DNA from: Symsagittifera roscoffensis
Taxonomy: Eukaryota > Xenacoelomorpha > Acoela > Convolutidae
Length of the DNA: 64,000 nucleotides
NCBI RefSeq assembly: GCF_963678635.1
Contig: NC_087071.1
Location: 10,089,842-10,153,841 of the forward strand
Direction: 5' to 3'
Part shown: piece after piece, positions 55,641 through 64,000 of the stretch
Layout: each line of letters begins with the position of its first letter
Numbering within the stretch: the stretch's first letter is position 1
The notes under the pieces: model-generated
Database searches by the model: none
What the model saw: the letters and a program-made list of their open reading frames with translations, nothing else
Told to the model about the DNA's origin: nothing
Position numbers and translations under genes: made by a program

Positions 55641-57303
55641 TAATTTCGGGTATATTCTTTCCTTTACATACCAGGGGGTGTCGTCAGCTGACTGAACATC
55701 TTCACATGTTGTCCAATCGGCGCTCTCGTCGTCAAAATCTTCCTGATCTTTCTTCTCGATTCTCGATTCCCGTCATCATGATTCAACCTCACATCCTGCC
55801 GTGGTCTTGCATTCACTGGTCCCATCGTGTTATTAGAGGGCAGTCCCTCTAAGTCGGCAAATCTCAAGGCCGTCGTGGAACTGAAGTTTATGCTCGCGGC
55901 TATCAACCAGTCTACGCATGTTATCGAGTATAATTCAGCATCCTCCTTGCATCTTCGATGAAGCTCACCCTCTGGAGATCCAGCTTCATTAGCTCGTCTA
56001 TATATACATGCCAGGGAGATGATATGGGCCTTGACCACATCAACGAGCCTCTGCTCCGGCGTCTCTCCTCTTGACTGGTACTTGTCGTCTCCGACCTCGT
56101 GTCTAAACTAGACGTGCTGGTTGTCTCCTCGAATGGGTTAACAGGTCCTAGTCTTCTGCGAGGATGAATGGTCCTCCTCACGGGTGCTTCTCCCAATCGG
56201 TCTTGAACCTCCGTCCTTTGACCTGGTTCGCTGGAGCTCTGTTGTCTATAATTCGTGACGGCCGGGACCGTCCCCAAGCGTGTTTCCAGGTTAGGGAGCA
56301 CAAAGGTGGTAATCACCGTTTCGCTCGATGCTCCTTCTTCCCTCAGCACTCCTGTGTCGAAGAGTTCCACTTCCAGCTCATCCAACCTTTCCTGGAAGAC
56401 TCTGTTCAGCCGAGCCTGTCCTTCTATACTATCGAAGTGGATGCCGTCCGTGATCAACCTGGCCTGATCCATCGCTCTCAACTCATGTTCAATGTCCATG
56501 AGGATCATCCTTCCAGCATTCCGACTTGCGAGATTCCTCAGGATGTTGTTCCACCTGACCACTCCTTCGTTGTGCCTTCTCCCTGCTGCTGGCAGGCTCC
56601 TCGCATTCATTGGCACAGTGCAAACGGTCAGTACCGCGCAGCTGAACTTCTGCCAGAGAGTAGTGAACAAGCACACCATCTTTGATTCCCATAGTGCTTC
56701 CTCCTCATCCGAATTTCTCGAGATGTTGTTCGTTCCAACCTGGATCATCACACTGGGGATGCTCCCTGGATTCATTAGCTCCACCATCCGATATAACTGG
56801 GCTATAGTCGCTCCTCCGAAGGCCATCACCGTGGTGACCCAAAAGGTCCTCAAACTCGAGAGCACTCTGACTAAGCTGTCCCTCAATATCAGATGGGATG
56901 TTCCCAATGGTGGTTGCTGTAGTTTTACTGCCAGGTTCCAAATAGCTCGATTGAAGCAAGCTCTCGGATCTGTCTCCGGGACTCCCGTGAAGTTATATCT
57001 CAACTGATTATTCTTCTGTACGTCTATCACTCGAGACACTTTCTTCGCTGGCATTTTCTGTATTTTTCTCTCTGGGGCCTCCGAACTCCCCATTGTTGTC
57101 GTGTCCTTAACCCCCTCTCTGTTCATCACGCTTCGAGAGAGTCGTACTCTGCCCGCATCGTCGATTGTTCCATAGGGCGCAGTCAACCCGGAACCTTGTA
57201 CATTCTTGTTGGCGACTAGACGTCCAGCTGTCTCTATCAGCCTCTTCACCGTTTGTTCCACGACTGGATAACCCAAGGTGTCACTAGGGTCCGGGATTGT
57301 CAC
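55641..57303 (-). pseudogene. Polyprotein A, SGNH/GDSL hydrolase segment (right copy)
   Basis: Open for 460 codons (55921-57303). SGNH blocks by residue from 57303: RDSLV at 141-145 with Ser143 as nucleophile; GGATIAQ from 163 with a Gly for the oxyanion hole; VGTNN at 189-193 with Asn192 or Asn193; DGIHFD at 286-291 giving Asp286 and His289. The left copy reads GVSL at block I, so the two copies together point to GDSL as the ancestral motif. SGNH enzymes cleave esters of lipids or sugars. The domain is followed by a Ser/Thr/Arg-rich linker and a conserved segment (55664-56038, shifted frame) with LRFADLEGLPSNNTMGPVNA. Of the domain's residues, only Gly to Arg at 141 is clearly unusual. Confidence 0.8.
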
Positions 57304-58083
57304 TCGACCTGCTGCTGCCGGGAGTCGCGTTTGTCTGACTCATTTCTCGAGGCGTCAAGAGCTCCATCGGGGACTGCCCACGAGGATCACTCCTTGCAGG
57401 TATCACCTTCTCTACGGCTGTTTTCAACGCTATCCGTTCCTTCTATTCCCGCCTCAAGCGCTCTATCTCTTCGCTCTGCTTTTTGCTGCAGTCCTCGTAC
57501 AACCTCTTTCACATATCCCGATCTTCCTCCGTGCTGAGCATGGCCTTGGTCATCTCATCTAACTCCTTTCTCGTCCTTTCCAGTTCGTCTTCTACTCCAT
57601 CCAGGTTTTGCGTGGTTCGGATCGTCTGAACTCCTCGTTCTACTTTCGCCATCTTTGGTGGCACAGCTGCTCTCAGTTGTGAACTAGACGAGGCAGCCTC
57701 GCTGTTCATCTCCCGATGCATTCTCGTCAGCCCAGGTTTGGGCTTGGAGGGCATGGGCATCTCACCCGGTTGATAAGTCCCAGAACTTCCCAACCCAGGT
57801 TCATTCGCCAAGTCACTCCCAGAGAGATCCCATTTCTCCACCTCATCACTCTCATGTTCGGGCGGTCTAGTACTCTCCTTTCTCCATATGCTGCAATCAA
57901 TAGGACTTCCGTGGGGCGTTCCCCACGGTTGTCATGTCCCAAGATATTTATCAGGGCGGTCACTACCTTTGGGTCCTCCAGAGTGAACTCTCGTTCCATC
58001 AGCCGACGATAGATCGCATCTACCATCGGTCCCACATATGCCTCTGCCAGGTCCATCAATTCATTCAAGTTGAACTTATCCAT
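57304..58083 (-). pseudogene. Polyprotein A, N-terminal coiled-coil segment (right copy)
   Basis: Start ATG 58083-58081 is shared with the left copy. The first part (MDKFNLNELMDLAEAYVGPM...) is followed by a frameshift near 57838, then a Pro/Ser-rich stretch and a charged coiled coil (DELERTRKELDEMTKAMLST) ending at a TGA (57509-57511) where the left copy has Trp. A frameshift near 57330 precedes the SGNH segment. Oligomerisation or particle association is plausible but only inferred. Confidence 0.68.
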
Positions 58084-58475
58084 TCTATTCTTCAAGTTCG
58101 ATTCGGTTTGATTCAAAGGTTTGACTCAAGTGAGTAATTAAACGATCAATCAGGATCTAGAAAAAGGTGCACGAATATCACACGTGTCAGTTTCTCCTTA
58201 ACAGATATCGTTAAAATTTACTTAAAAACAGTTCAGATTAAAAGATATTTATCTTAAAATTTATTAAAATCAATCGGTCTCTAAAATTTTGGAATTCGAC
58301 CTAAGATTGGACAGTCCAAACTTTGGATCTATTCCTAAGATTGTCATTCAGTTGTTCATGGTCACTAACCCCTTCTTACCCAAGATCTTAATAACATAAC
58401 TCATATTATAACATAACACATAACATGACATAACACATAACTTAGTCTTTAGCCTATCACCCTCTTGCACGTCAC
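58084..58475 (-). other. Conserved non-coding interval (right copy)
   Basis: Counterpart of 2404-2690, containing the degenerate TTATG microsatellite at about 58393-58450. It lies between the macro-like ORF and the polyprotein A start. No open frame. Confidence 0.5.
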
Positions 58476-59058
58476 TCAGCCTATGCTCAAGTAATATTTC
58501 TTATGTAAATATACTTGTATATTAGTATCAGAGAATATCACGTGTACAAGCGCGTACAATTCCCGAGGATGCAGTCGTCCTCTGTTCGGATCGTACACTG
58601 GAAGCGAGAGCTCCTTCACGTCCATTTCCACGAGGAAGTCCCTCAGCCTCGTCAAGGACAAGACTAGGTTCTCTGGGTCCACGTGCTGCTTCTCCGTCGC
58701 CCTCGTTACCAAGAAGCATAGGTATTTTCCCTGTATCTGTGATGCCGCCGGAGGAAAGGCCGCTACGCCCCCTACTCCTGGTCGTTGCTTCCAAAGGAAT
58801 TCCACGTTTTTGTATTCTCTCTTAAAATGTGCCGCTAACGCTGTCCTGAAACTCATGTCTGCTGTGATTGCTATCGCACATGTTCTACTTGTGAGTATGA
58901 AATCACTGTCTGTTAGTATTATGTTACTTGAATACTCATTTGGTGGGTTAAAATATGACTCAACTGCCCTCCCTATTTCAGGTTTCTTAGGTTCTTCGCC
59001 TGTTTCTGCTTCTAAGTCTCCTGTCTCTCTTGCTATTCTTAATTTACTCTTAACGGGA
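58476..59058 (-). pseudogene. Macro-domain-like protein, right copy
   Basis: Open frame (up to 219 codons from 59135, with the first part overlapping the pol tail remnant). From about residue 68: strand CAIAITADM, helix FRTALAAHFKREYKNVEF, G-rich loop PGVGGVAAFPPA, strand YLCFLVTRATEK, helix LVLSLTRLRDFLVEM, strand ELSLPVYDPNRGRLHPRE (the usual second ligand loop), helix, strand IQVYL. The layout matches macro domains, which bind or hydrolyse ADP-ribose on proteins or metabolites. Frame and stops suggest a separate protein or a post-pol domain. The end at TAG 58476-58478 is earlier than in the left copy. About 540 bp of pol tail and spacer are deleted upstream at 59059. Confidence 0.65.
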
Positions 59059-60368
59059 GATCTGGTTCCAGATTTTGGGAACCTCCGTCTGTTCGAGATC
59101 CTGCCAATCTTCCTCTGCGTAGGGTAAGATTTCATTATCTGCTTCGATCACCTCGTTTGGATCCAGGTCCAGTGGTGTATTTGTTTCTTCCTCTACGACT
59201 TCGTTTCCATCGTTTTTCTCCCTGGTGCCTTTCTCATTGACCTCACAAGCAGGATCCATCATCAGATAGTCCCCTTCTTCCATGTCTGCGGGTATACACC
59301 AGTCTTCTGTCGATGGATTGTGTGGCTTAATGTTCTCGTAGTGCGCGGCTCGGCCAGTACTCAGTCTATAAAAGCGTCCCTCCTGGTGCACTTCTGTAAT
59401 CATGAAGGATCCCCTACATTTTATAGGAGCTTTTTTGTCCCTTTCGGTGGCATAACGTTCTGAAATACCCATACGTAGTCTCCCACAGAGTAAGATTTTG
59501 CAAGAGCTGCTTTCTTGTCGAATTTTTTCCTCTGCCTTGCCTGTGCTTGCTGAATATTTCGTCTACACAAATCGTTCAACTCCTGTTGACGTCTGATCAC
59601 ATCCCTCACGTAAACCTGTGGAGACGTTTTCTTTCCCTCATACTCTGGGTAGAAAAAGGTTAAGGGTAAAGACTTCTCGTGTCCAGTTAGCATCATGTGT
59701 GGACTAACCCCTGTGGTGGAGTGTTGCGTGCTATTATAGGCTCCCATCACCTGTGGAAGGTATCTGCCCCAATCGGTCATGTACCTGGAACAATATACCC
59801 TCAGCATCGACACTAACGTTCTATTCTGTCTTTCCACTAAGCCATTCGTCTGAGGGTGGTATGTCGTGGAGTGAGCTTGAGCAAACTGTGAGCGTCTCAT
59901 AAGCTCTTTCGTGAGCTCTACTACAAAAGCTGTTCTATTATCCGATTGAAACGTCATCGGACAACCGTGTCTCGCTATCAACGTATTGATCAGGTGGTCG
60001 CGTGTCTCCTCCGCTGAGGCAGTAATGGAGGGCACGGCCTCTGCATACTTCTTGAAGTGATCTATCATGACCAGGACTTGGTTATAACCGCTGTCTGTCA
60101 TGCATATCTTCTGGTGATCTATCTGCACCACCTCGTTGAATTCAGACGACTCTATCGATTGTAAAGGAAATCGCAATTTCCTTGGATCCTTGACCTGTTG
60201 GCATGACAGGCACGCTGTTATCCACTTCTAGCATGCTTTTTTCATTCCAGGCCACTCAAATCGCTTCAGGATCCTCTGATACACTTTGTCGATTCCTTGA
60301 TGGCCCATCTGATCATGCGACCTGAATAATAGTTCTGTCTGAAAGAGTTGCGGCAACACTATCGCGTT
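59059..60368 (-). pseudogene. pol: pol integrase region, right giant copy
   Basis: Starts just after the TAA at 60369-60371. The zinc-binding part is readable (HDQMGHQGIDKVYQRILKRF and CLSCQQV, about 60195-60330) but holds a TAG at 60228-60230. The catalytic core (59421-60176) has Asp20 (QID), Asp79 (QSDN) and Glu115 (LVER), with exactly 35 residues between the last two: a DD35E core. A frameshift near 59440-59470 precedes the GPF-like C-terminal part (GRFYRLSTGRAAHYENIKPH), and the acidic tail is cut at 59059. The integrase would insert element cDNA. Confidence 0.88.
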
Positions 60369-61640
60369 TTACTTGTATAGGACTTTGTCTTCGTCTCTTG
60401 TCTTGCAAGCCACAATCCCGTCCTTGTTCAGATATAATCTTCCCTCCTTCTGCATGAAGTATTGTCTCAGGATCCGATAACCGTCTTCTTCCAGGTCACC
60501 TTTGTCTGGTGCACCATTTTCTATCCACCTTTTCAGGCTACTTGTCATGCGGTCATTTCTCTGCGCCCTTAATAGGTCCGAGAGTCTGTATCTCGCCATC
60601 AAGTACGTCTTCATGACCCTCATTTGACTATTCATCTCATTGGGCTGGTGCGTGTGTTCCTCCATCTAAACGCACCAAATCTTCGCCAACGGTTGTGTTT
60701 CTTGTTTGAACGGCTGAAGATCGGTCCTGAATACCTCTTTTTGTGGCAACAGACTTATCGACCGCTTCGATACCGCTATCGTTTCCAAGTCATCTGCTGC
60801 GTTGTCAAGGATTCTTTCACTTGGTATGAGGTAGCGATCACTGTCAGGGTCCTGGTACACTTCTCTATCCAGATCCCTTGCTCGAGTTTCCACTAGCAGT
60901 GTGTCGATCGCTAGTTCTGACAGTTCTGATCCCGAGCTCGACTTCCTGTCTGAGTATGTGTCCATACTTGAATTCCTGGAACTGTCATCTATTGAAGAGT
61001 CTGTGATGGAGTCTGCACCCTCCTTCAGATCAGATCCGTACCTTCTTCGCATCCATCTAAACTCCACGGACAAAGCTTTGTTCCCTAGGTTCTGTTTCTT
61101 GTCCGGCACTTTTTCGTCTCTCTCAGACTCCTCGGACATACTTCCTTGTCCCGGATGTTGGTCTCGAGCTCGCCGGTTTTTCTCACCATTTGTCTCCCCG
61201 GACAAACAATCTTGCTCCAGTCTTCTTTCAACCTTCTCACCTTCTCCATCTTGGTCCTCAAAGGTAACGGTTTTCGTTCGAGTACCGTTTCCCTGTTTCT
61301 TTTGACTGTATGAAAAACTCATTAAGACCTCTTGGGGTATTGAGGATACTAGTTGCTGAACTATTGACCTACAATCCCTCTCGTTGTCTTTATGTTGTCG
61401 TATTGACGGCATGATCTTCACCTTCTCACTGACTGTCAGTGATGCCATGGCTGCTGCCCACTCGGGGTCATCTCTGGTCACTTCTCTTTCTAATAATCCA
61501 CCCAGCATCCGCATCACTTGCGGTGTGACCTGCACCGTTTTGTCCAGTAAGGAGAGGCTGTTTATGTTCATGCGAGAGAGTTCCTGCTGGACCAGGTTTG
61601 AGCGCAGCAACAAATCCAAGGGCACCGGGTCCCTTTTGGA
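60369..61640 (-). pseudogene. pol: pol linker between RNase H and integrase, right giant copy
   Basis: A long, highly charged linker (about 420 residues) not typical of compact Ty3/gypsy pols. It includes a segment LRSNLVQQELSRMNINSLSL, an Asp/Glu/Arg-rich middle, and a conserved SKRSISLLPQKEVFRTDLQP block before a TAG at 60663-60665 (AAG in the left copy). The following 98 codons begin MEEHTHQPNEMNSQ. A TAA at 60369-60371 ends it. The segment may be the zone where a protease cleaves RT from integrase. Confidence 0.75.
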
Positions 61641-62430
61641 TAGGATTTTTTATCTCGGCTGCTTTTTCCACTGGTAACTCAGGATGCCCTGGAATTGGAT
61701 GTCCAGAGTTATCCAACCATCTCGTCAAGGGAAGCGCTTCATAAGTTTCTTTGTCCAGAAACGAGAATCCCTCCTTTATCTCTGTTTTCGTTCTGAGGCT
61801 GTCAATAGTCTGGTGTCTGTCACGCATCCTGTGCTCGATTATCATGTGGTAGCCATCCAATCTCACCCTCCATCTACCAATGTAACTCTGATCCATCGAG
61901 TAGGTCTTCAACCAGGATAACGCTCTGTTGTCCACGCGTAACTTGAAGGGAGCACTCCCCAAGTATGCACGGTACTTTTCCACGAAAGTGACTACTGCAA
62001 ACATTTCTGCTTTTGGTGCACCAGATTTCATCTCAGTGTCACTCAAGACTTTGCTGCCATATGCAATGGGACGGAGAACTGTTCTTCCATTCCACTCTTG
62101 TTCCTGATGCAATATTCCTGAGATGGCTACTGCCGAAGCGTCTGTGTCAAGAACATACATGCCATTTTCCGTAGGCATGCCTAGCACTGGTTCCCGCTTT
62201 ATGTTCACGAAGGCAACCTGTGCTTCATCGTTCCATTCGAACTTCTCAGCTTGCACATCAGCTTCTGCATTGGATACACCTTGTCTGCATATCCTTTGAT
62301 GAATTCACGGTAATAATTGGCAAACCCTAGGAAGCTCATTAGCTGTTTGTCCGTTCTCGGAGCCTTCCGTGTCAACACCGCCTCTACTGCTTCCGGGTCT
62401 GGCCTCACGCCATGCCTGTCCACCATTCTT
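61641..62430 (-). pseudogene. pol: pol RNase H and RT thumb, right giant copy
   Basis: The RT connection (VRPDPEAVEAVL, FLGFANYYREFIKGYADK) lies at 62205-62426. A frame change leads to RNase H at 61641-62256: VLDTDASAVAISGILHQ (catalytic Asp), RPIAYGSKVLSDTE, then GAPKAEMFAVVTFVEKYR in place of the more usual ELLAVV motif, and LRVDNRALSWLK and MRDRHQTIDSLR. The last is a degraded form of the DxLSR ending. A frameshift at about 61630 ends the usable frame. Confidence 0.88.
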
Positions 62431-62438
62431 CCCAGATA

Positions 62439-62993
62439 TTAAATCGAATCCCTAAAGATTTCACATTTTGATGGTTTGCATTTCAAGCCTGCTCTTTTCA
62501 TACATCCAAAGACCTCATCGAGCCTGTCAATGTGGTCTTCCAGGGTCGGTGTCGCTATGACTACGTCATCCACGTAACACATCACGAGATTCCCGTACTT
62601 TTTGGTCACTCTGGTCAAAGCCTGAGCCATCAGTCTTTGAAAAGTGGCCGTTGCACTGCACAAGCCGAAGGGCATCCTCTTCCACTGGTACAATCCCAAT
62701 TCGCACGCGAATCTGGTTTTCTCTCTATCCTTCTTCCGCAGAGGGACCTGCCAGAAGGCCGAACCCAAGTCCAGTGTTGTAAAGAACTTGGCATCACCAA
62801 GTTTGGAGAGACTCTCGTCTATTCGCGGTATCGGGTACGCATCTTTTATCGTCACCGCGTTCAAGTAGCGAAAGTCGCAACAAAATCTTAGCTGCCCCCT
62901 CTCTTTTTCGCCATTACCACCCCGCAAGCCCGTGGCAATTTTGAGGGTTCTATCATGTCGTATTCGAGCAGCATTTCGATTTCCGCTCGGCAC
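62439..62993 (-). pseudogene. pol: pol reverse transcriptase palm, right giant copy
   Basis: Open from the frameshift near 62895. It has CDFRYLNAVTIKDAYPIPRI, FTTLDLGSAFWQV (first catalytic Asp), MPFGLCSATATFQRLM and CYVDDVVIA, with the YVDD box at 62565-62576. These are standard Ty3/gypsy (Metaviridae-type) motifs. It ends in an in-frame TAA at about 62439, before YLGRMVDRHG. RT copies the element RNA into DNA. Confidence 0.92.
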
Positions 62994-63998
62994 GCCTCCG
63001 ACTTGTGTGGCGTCTTTCGTCTCGCGCCTTCCTTATGCAGGACGGCACCTTCTTCCAGTTCAATTTTTTGTTTGACGAAGTTACAGCAACCGATATCCGC
63101 CTTATGTTTTGAAAATACATCTGCGTTCCGATTTGAAACGTCCTGCAATTTTTCGAAATCTCCCTCACCTATTTTCTCTTTTAAATGTTCTATCTCTGGC
63201 AAAACCGGTTTGTCAGATTCTAGTTCATATGACGAGGGGCGCTCCGGAAACTTCGAACAGCTCGATAAGCCGTCGTCCGTTTCGGATTTCATTGAAAACA
63301 ATTTGTTAATAGATTTTAATGCATTAATCCTCGTTAAATTTTTATCTTTATTGGCATGATAAAGACAGTCTTTCACATTATGTTTCTTCAAGTATTGTGT
63401 CTCCTCATAGTCGGTCCTCATCGGCAAAGCGTAACCAAGCTTCTTTCCACGCTGGATTGAAGCCGTGGTGTCCAGTGTGTTCAATAACACACTGACACAC
63501 AGTCCGTTTCGCGTTACCGAGAAGCTCCGGCCTAAAATCACCGAACTCTGACTATTTGGATTCGGTACTAAGCAAACCTGTTTACTATCACCTAACGAAT
63601 TCAAATTTCTCATTCTAAAAATTGCCACCACAGCTTGTCCTGGCTGTAGTTTTACTTTTCTATCTAAAAAAATTGGCACCTTGTTTTCATCTGTTATTAT
63701 CCTAATAATTGGTTTCTTAACATACTTCCGGTCCGGGTTTCTAAACCGTATCAGACCGTTACTCAAGTCAATCATCACGTCAAAATTCCTGACAAAATAT
63801 CTGCCCAAGATGAATTGGTCGGCGTCGTACTACCAGGAAGCTCATCCATAGATCTCGTCCTCCCATGTGGAGAACTGTTATCGGCGTTCTTCCGGCTACG
63901 TAGATCGCCCCTCGATTGGCTGCGGCCAGTCGGAGTTTCGTCGGAATTAGATCCTCTCTTGTGAAGCCTATTCTTTCCCAAGTTTTTATCGGCATCAC
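62888..63998 (-). pseudogene. pol: pol protease tail and RT N-terminal region, right giant copy
   Basis: Frame 62888-63808 begins with GRYFVRNFDVMIDL, the end of a retropepsin (the ILG-type region), preceded by further protease sequence at 63780-63998. It continues into a long linker and the RT entry segment (HKEGARRKTPHKSEACRAEIEML, LPRACGVVMAKKR). The frame is broken just before the RT palm by a one-base shift within a run of A and G at about 62893-62910. Protease frames near 63780-63810 overlap, showing another shift. Confidence 0.85.
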
Positions 63999-64000
63999 GC

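Larger units (their letters stand above)
48010..64000 (-). mobile_element. Giant Ty3/gypsy-like retroelement, right copy (5' end beyond window, decayed)
   Basis: Minus-strand copy showing 16 kb: protease tail, RT, RNase H, linker, integrase, macro-like ORF, polyprotein A, ORF B and a 1.2-kb tail. Gag and the 5' LTR lie past base 64000. It is more complete than the left copy, with no 1.5-kb duplication, but lacks about 540 bp at the pol C-terminus. Stops and frameshifts occur in every gene. Size exceeds typical Ty3/gypsy elements (5-9 kb) by about twofold because of the ORFs after pol. Confidence 0.92.

Noticed and set aside
1-64000. CRISPR array or bacterial operon
   Set aside because: No regularly spaced identical repeats, no Shine-Dalgarno-led operons; all recognised genes are eukaryotic retroelement types.

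Overview
The window is intergenic, transposon-filled DNA from an animal genome, most likely an invertebrate. The evidence is a BEL/Pao retrotransposon relic, a Ty3/gypsy element primed by a tRNA-Ser-like site, a C-type-lectin-like exon and a long AT-rich background. No prokaryotic gene organisation, rRNA, tRNA or CRISPR array was seen. The phylum cannot be fixed from this sequence. No gene in the window can be called intact.

The dominant feature is a pair of decayed copies of one giant Ty3/gypsy-like retroelement in opposite orientation. The left copy runs on the plus strand from before base 1 to about 13383. The right copy runs on the minus strand from beyond 64000 down to about 48010. The right copy shows at least 16 kb of element without its gag or upstream LTR. 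In element order it carries: aspartic protease tail, reverse transcriptase (YVDD), RNase H, long linker, DD35E integrase, a macro-domain-like protein, a short non-coding interval, a large ORF (here polyprotein A: coiled coil, SGNH/GDSL hydrolase, a second SGNH-like domain, a long unknown C-terminal part), a second large ORF (ORF B, unknown), and a 1.2-kb non-coding tail with conserved hairpins that is probably the 3' LTR region. The two copies differ from each other by many substitutions, stops, frameshifts and deletions. Agreement between them is therefore the main evidence that the non-pol ORFs were real proteins.

Between the copies, left to right: a gene-poor stretch (13384-14970); a tandem array of about 680-bp units (14971-17393) that abuts the 3' end of a decayed minus-strand BEL/Pao element (17385-22333); unannotated AT-rich DNA; a three-unit array of 1.4-1.9-kb repeats with a conserved hairpin (25301-30137); a C-type-lectin-like exon (30206-30537); gene-poor DNA; a complete but mutated 6.5-kb Ty3/gypsy element on the minus strand with LTRs, primer binding site, polypurine tract and a 5-bp target-site duplication (34993-41503); 1.6 kb of extremely AT-rich low-complexity DNA (42160-43790); and a region with unidentified minus-strand ORFs and a gag-like fossil just downstream of the right giant copy.

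The giant element is the item of most interest. It is a retrotransposon with a standard Ty3/gypsy pol plus about 9-10 kb of extra coding capacity, including predicted esterase/lipase-type (SGNH) and ADP-ribose-binding (macro) domains.
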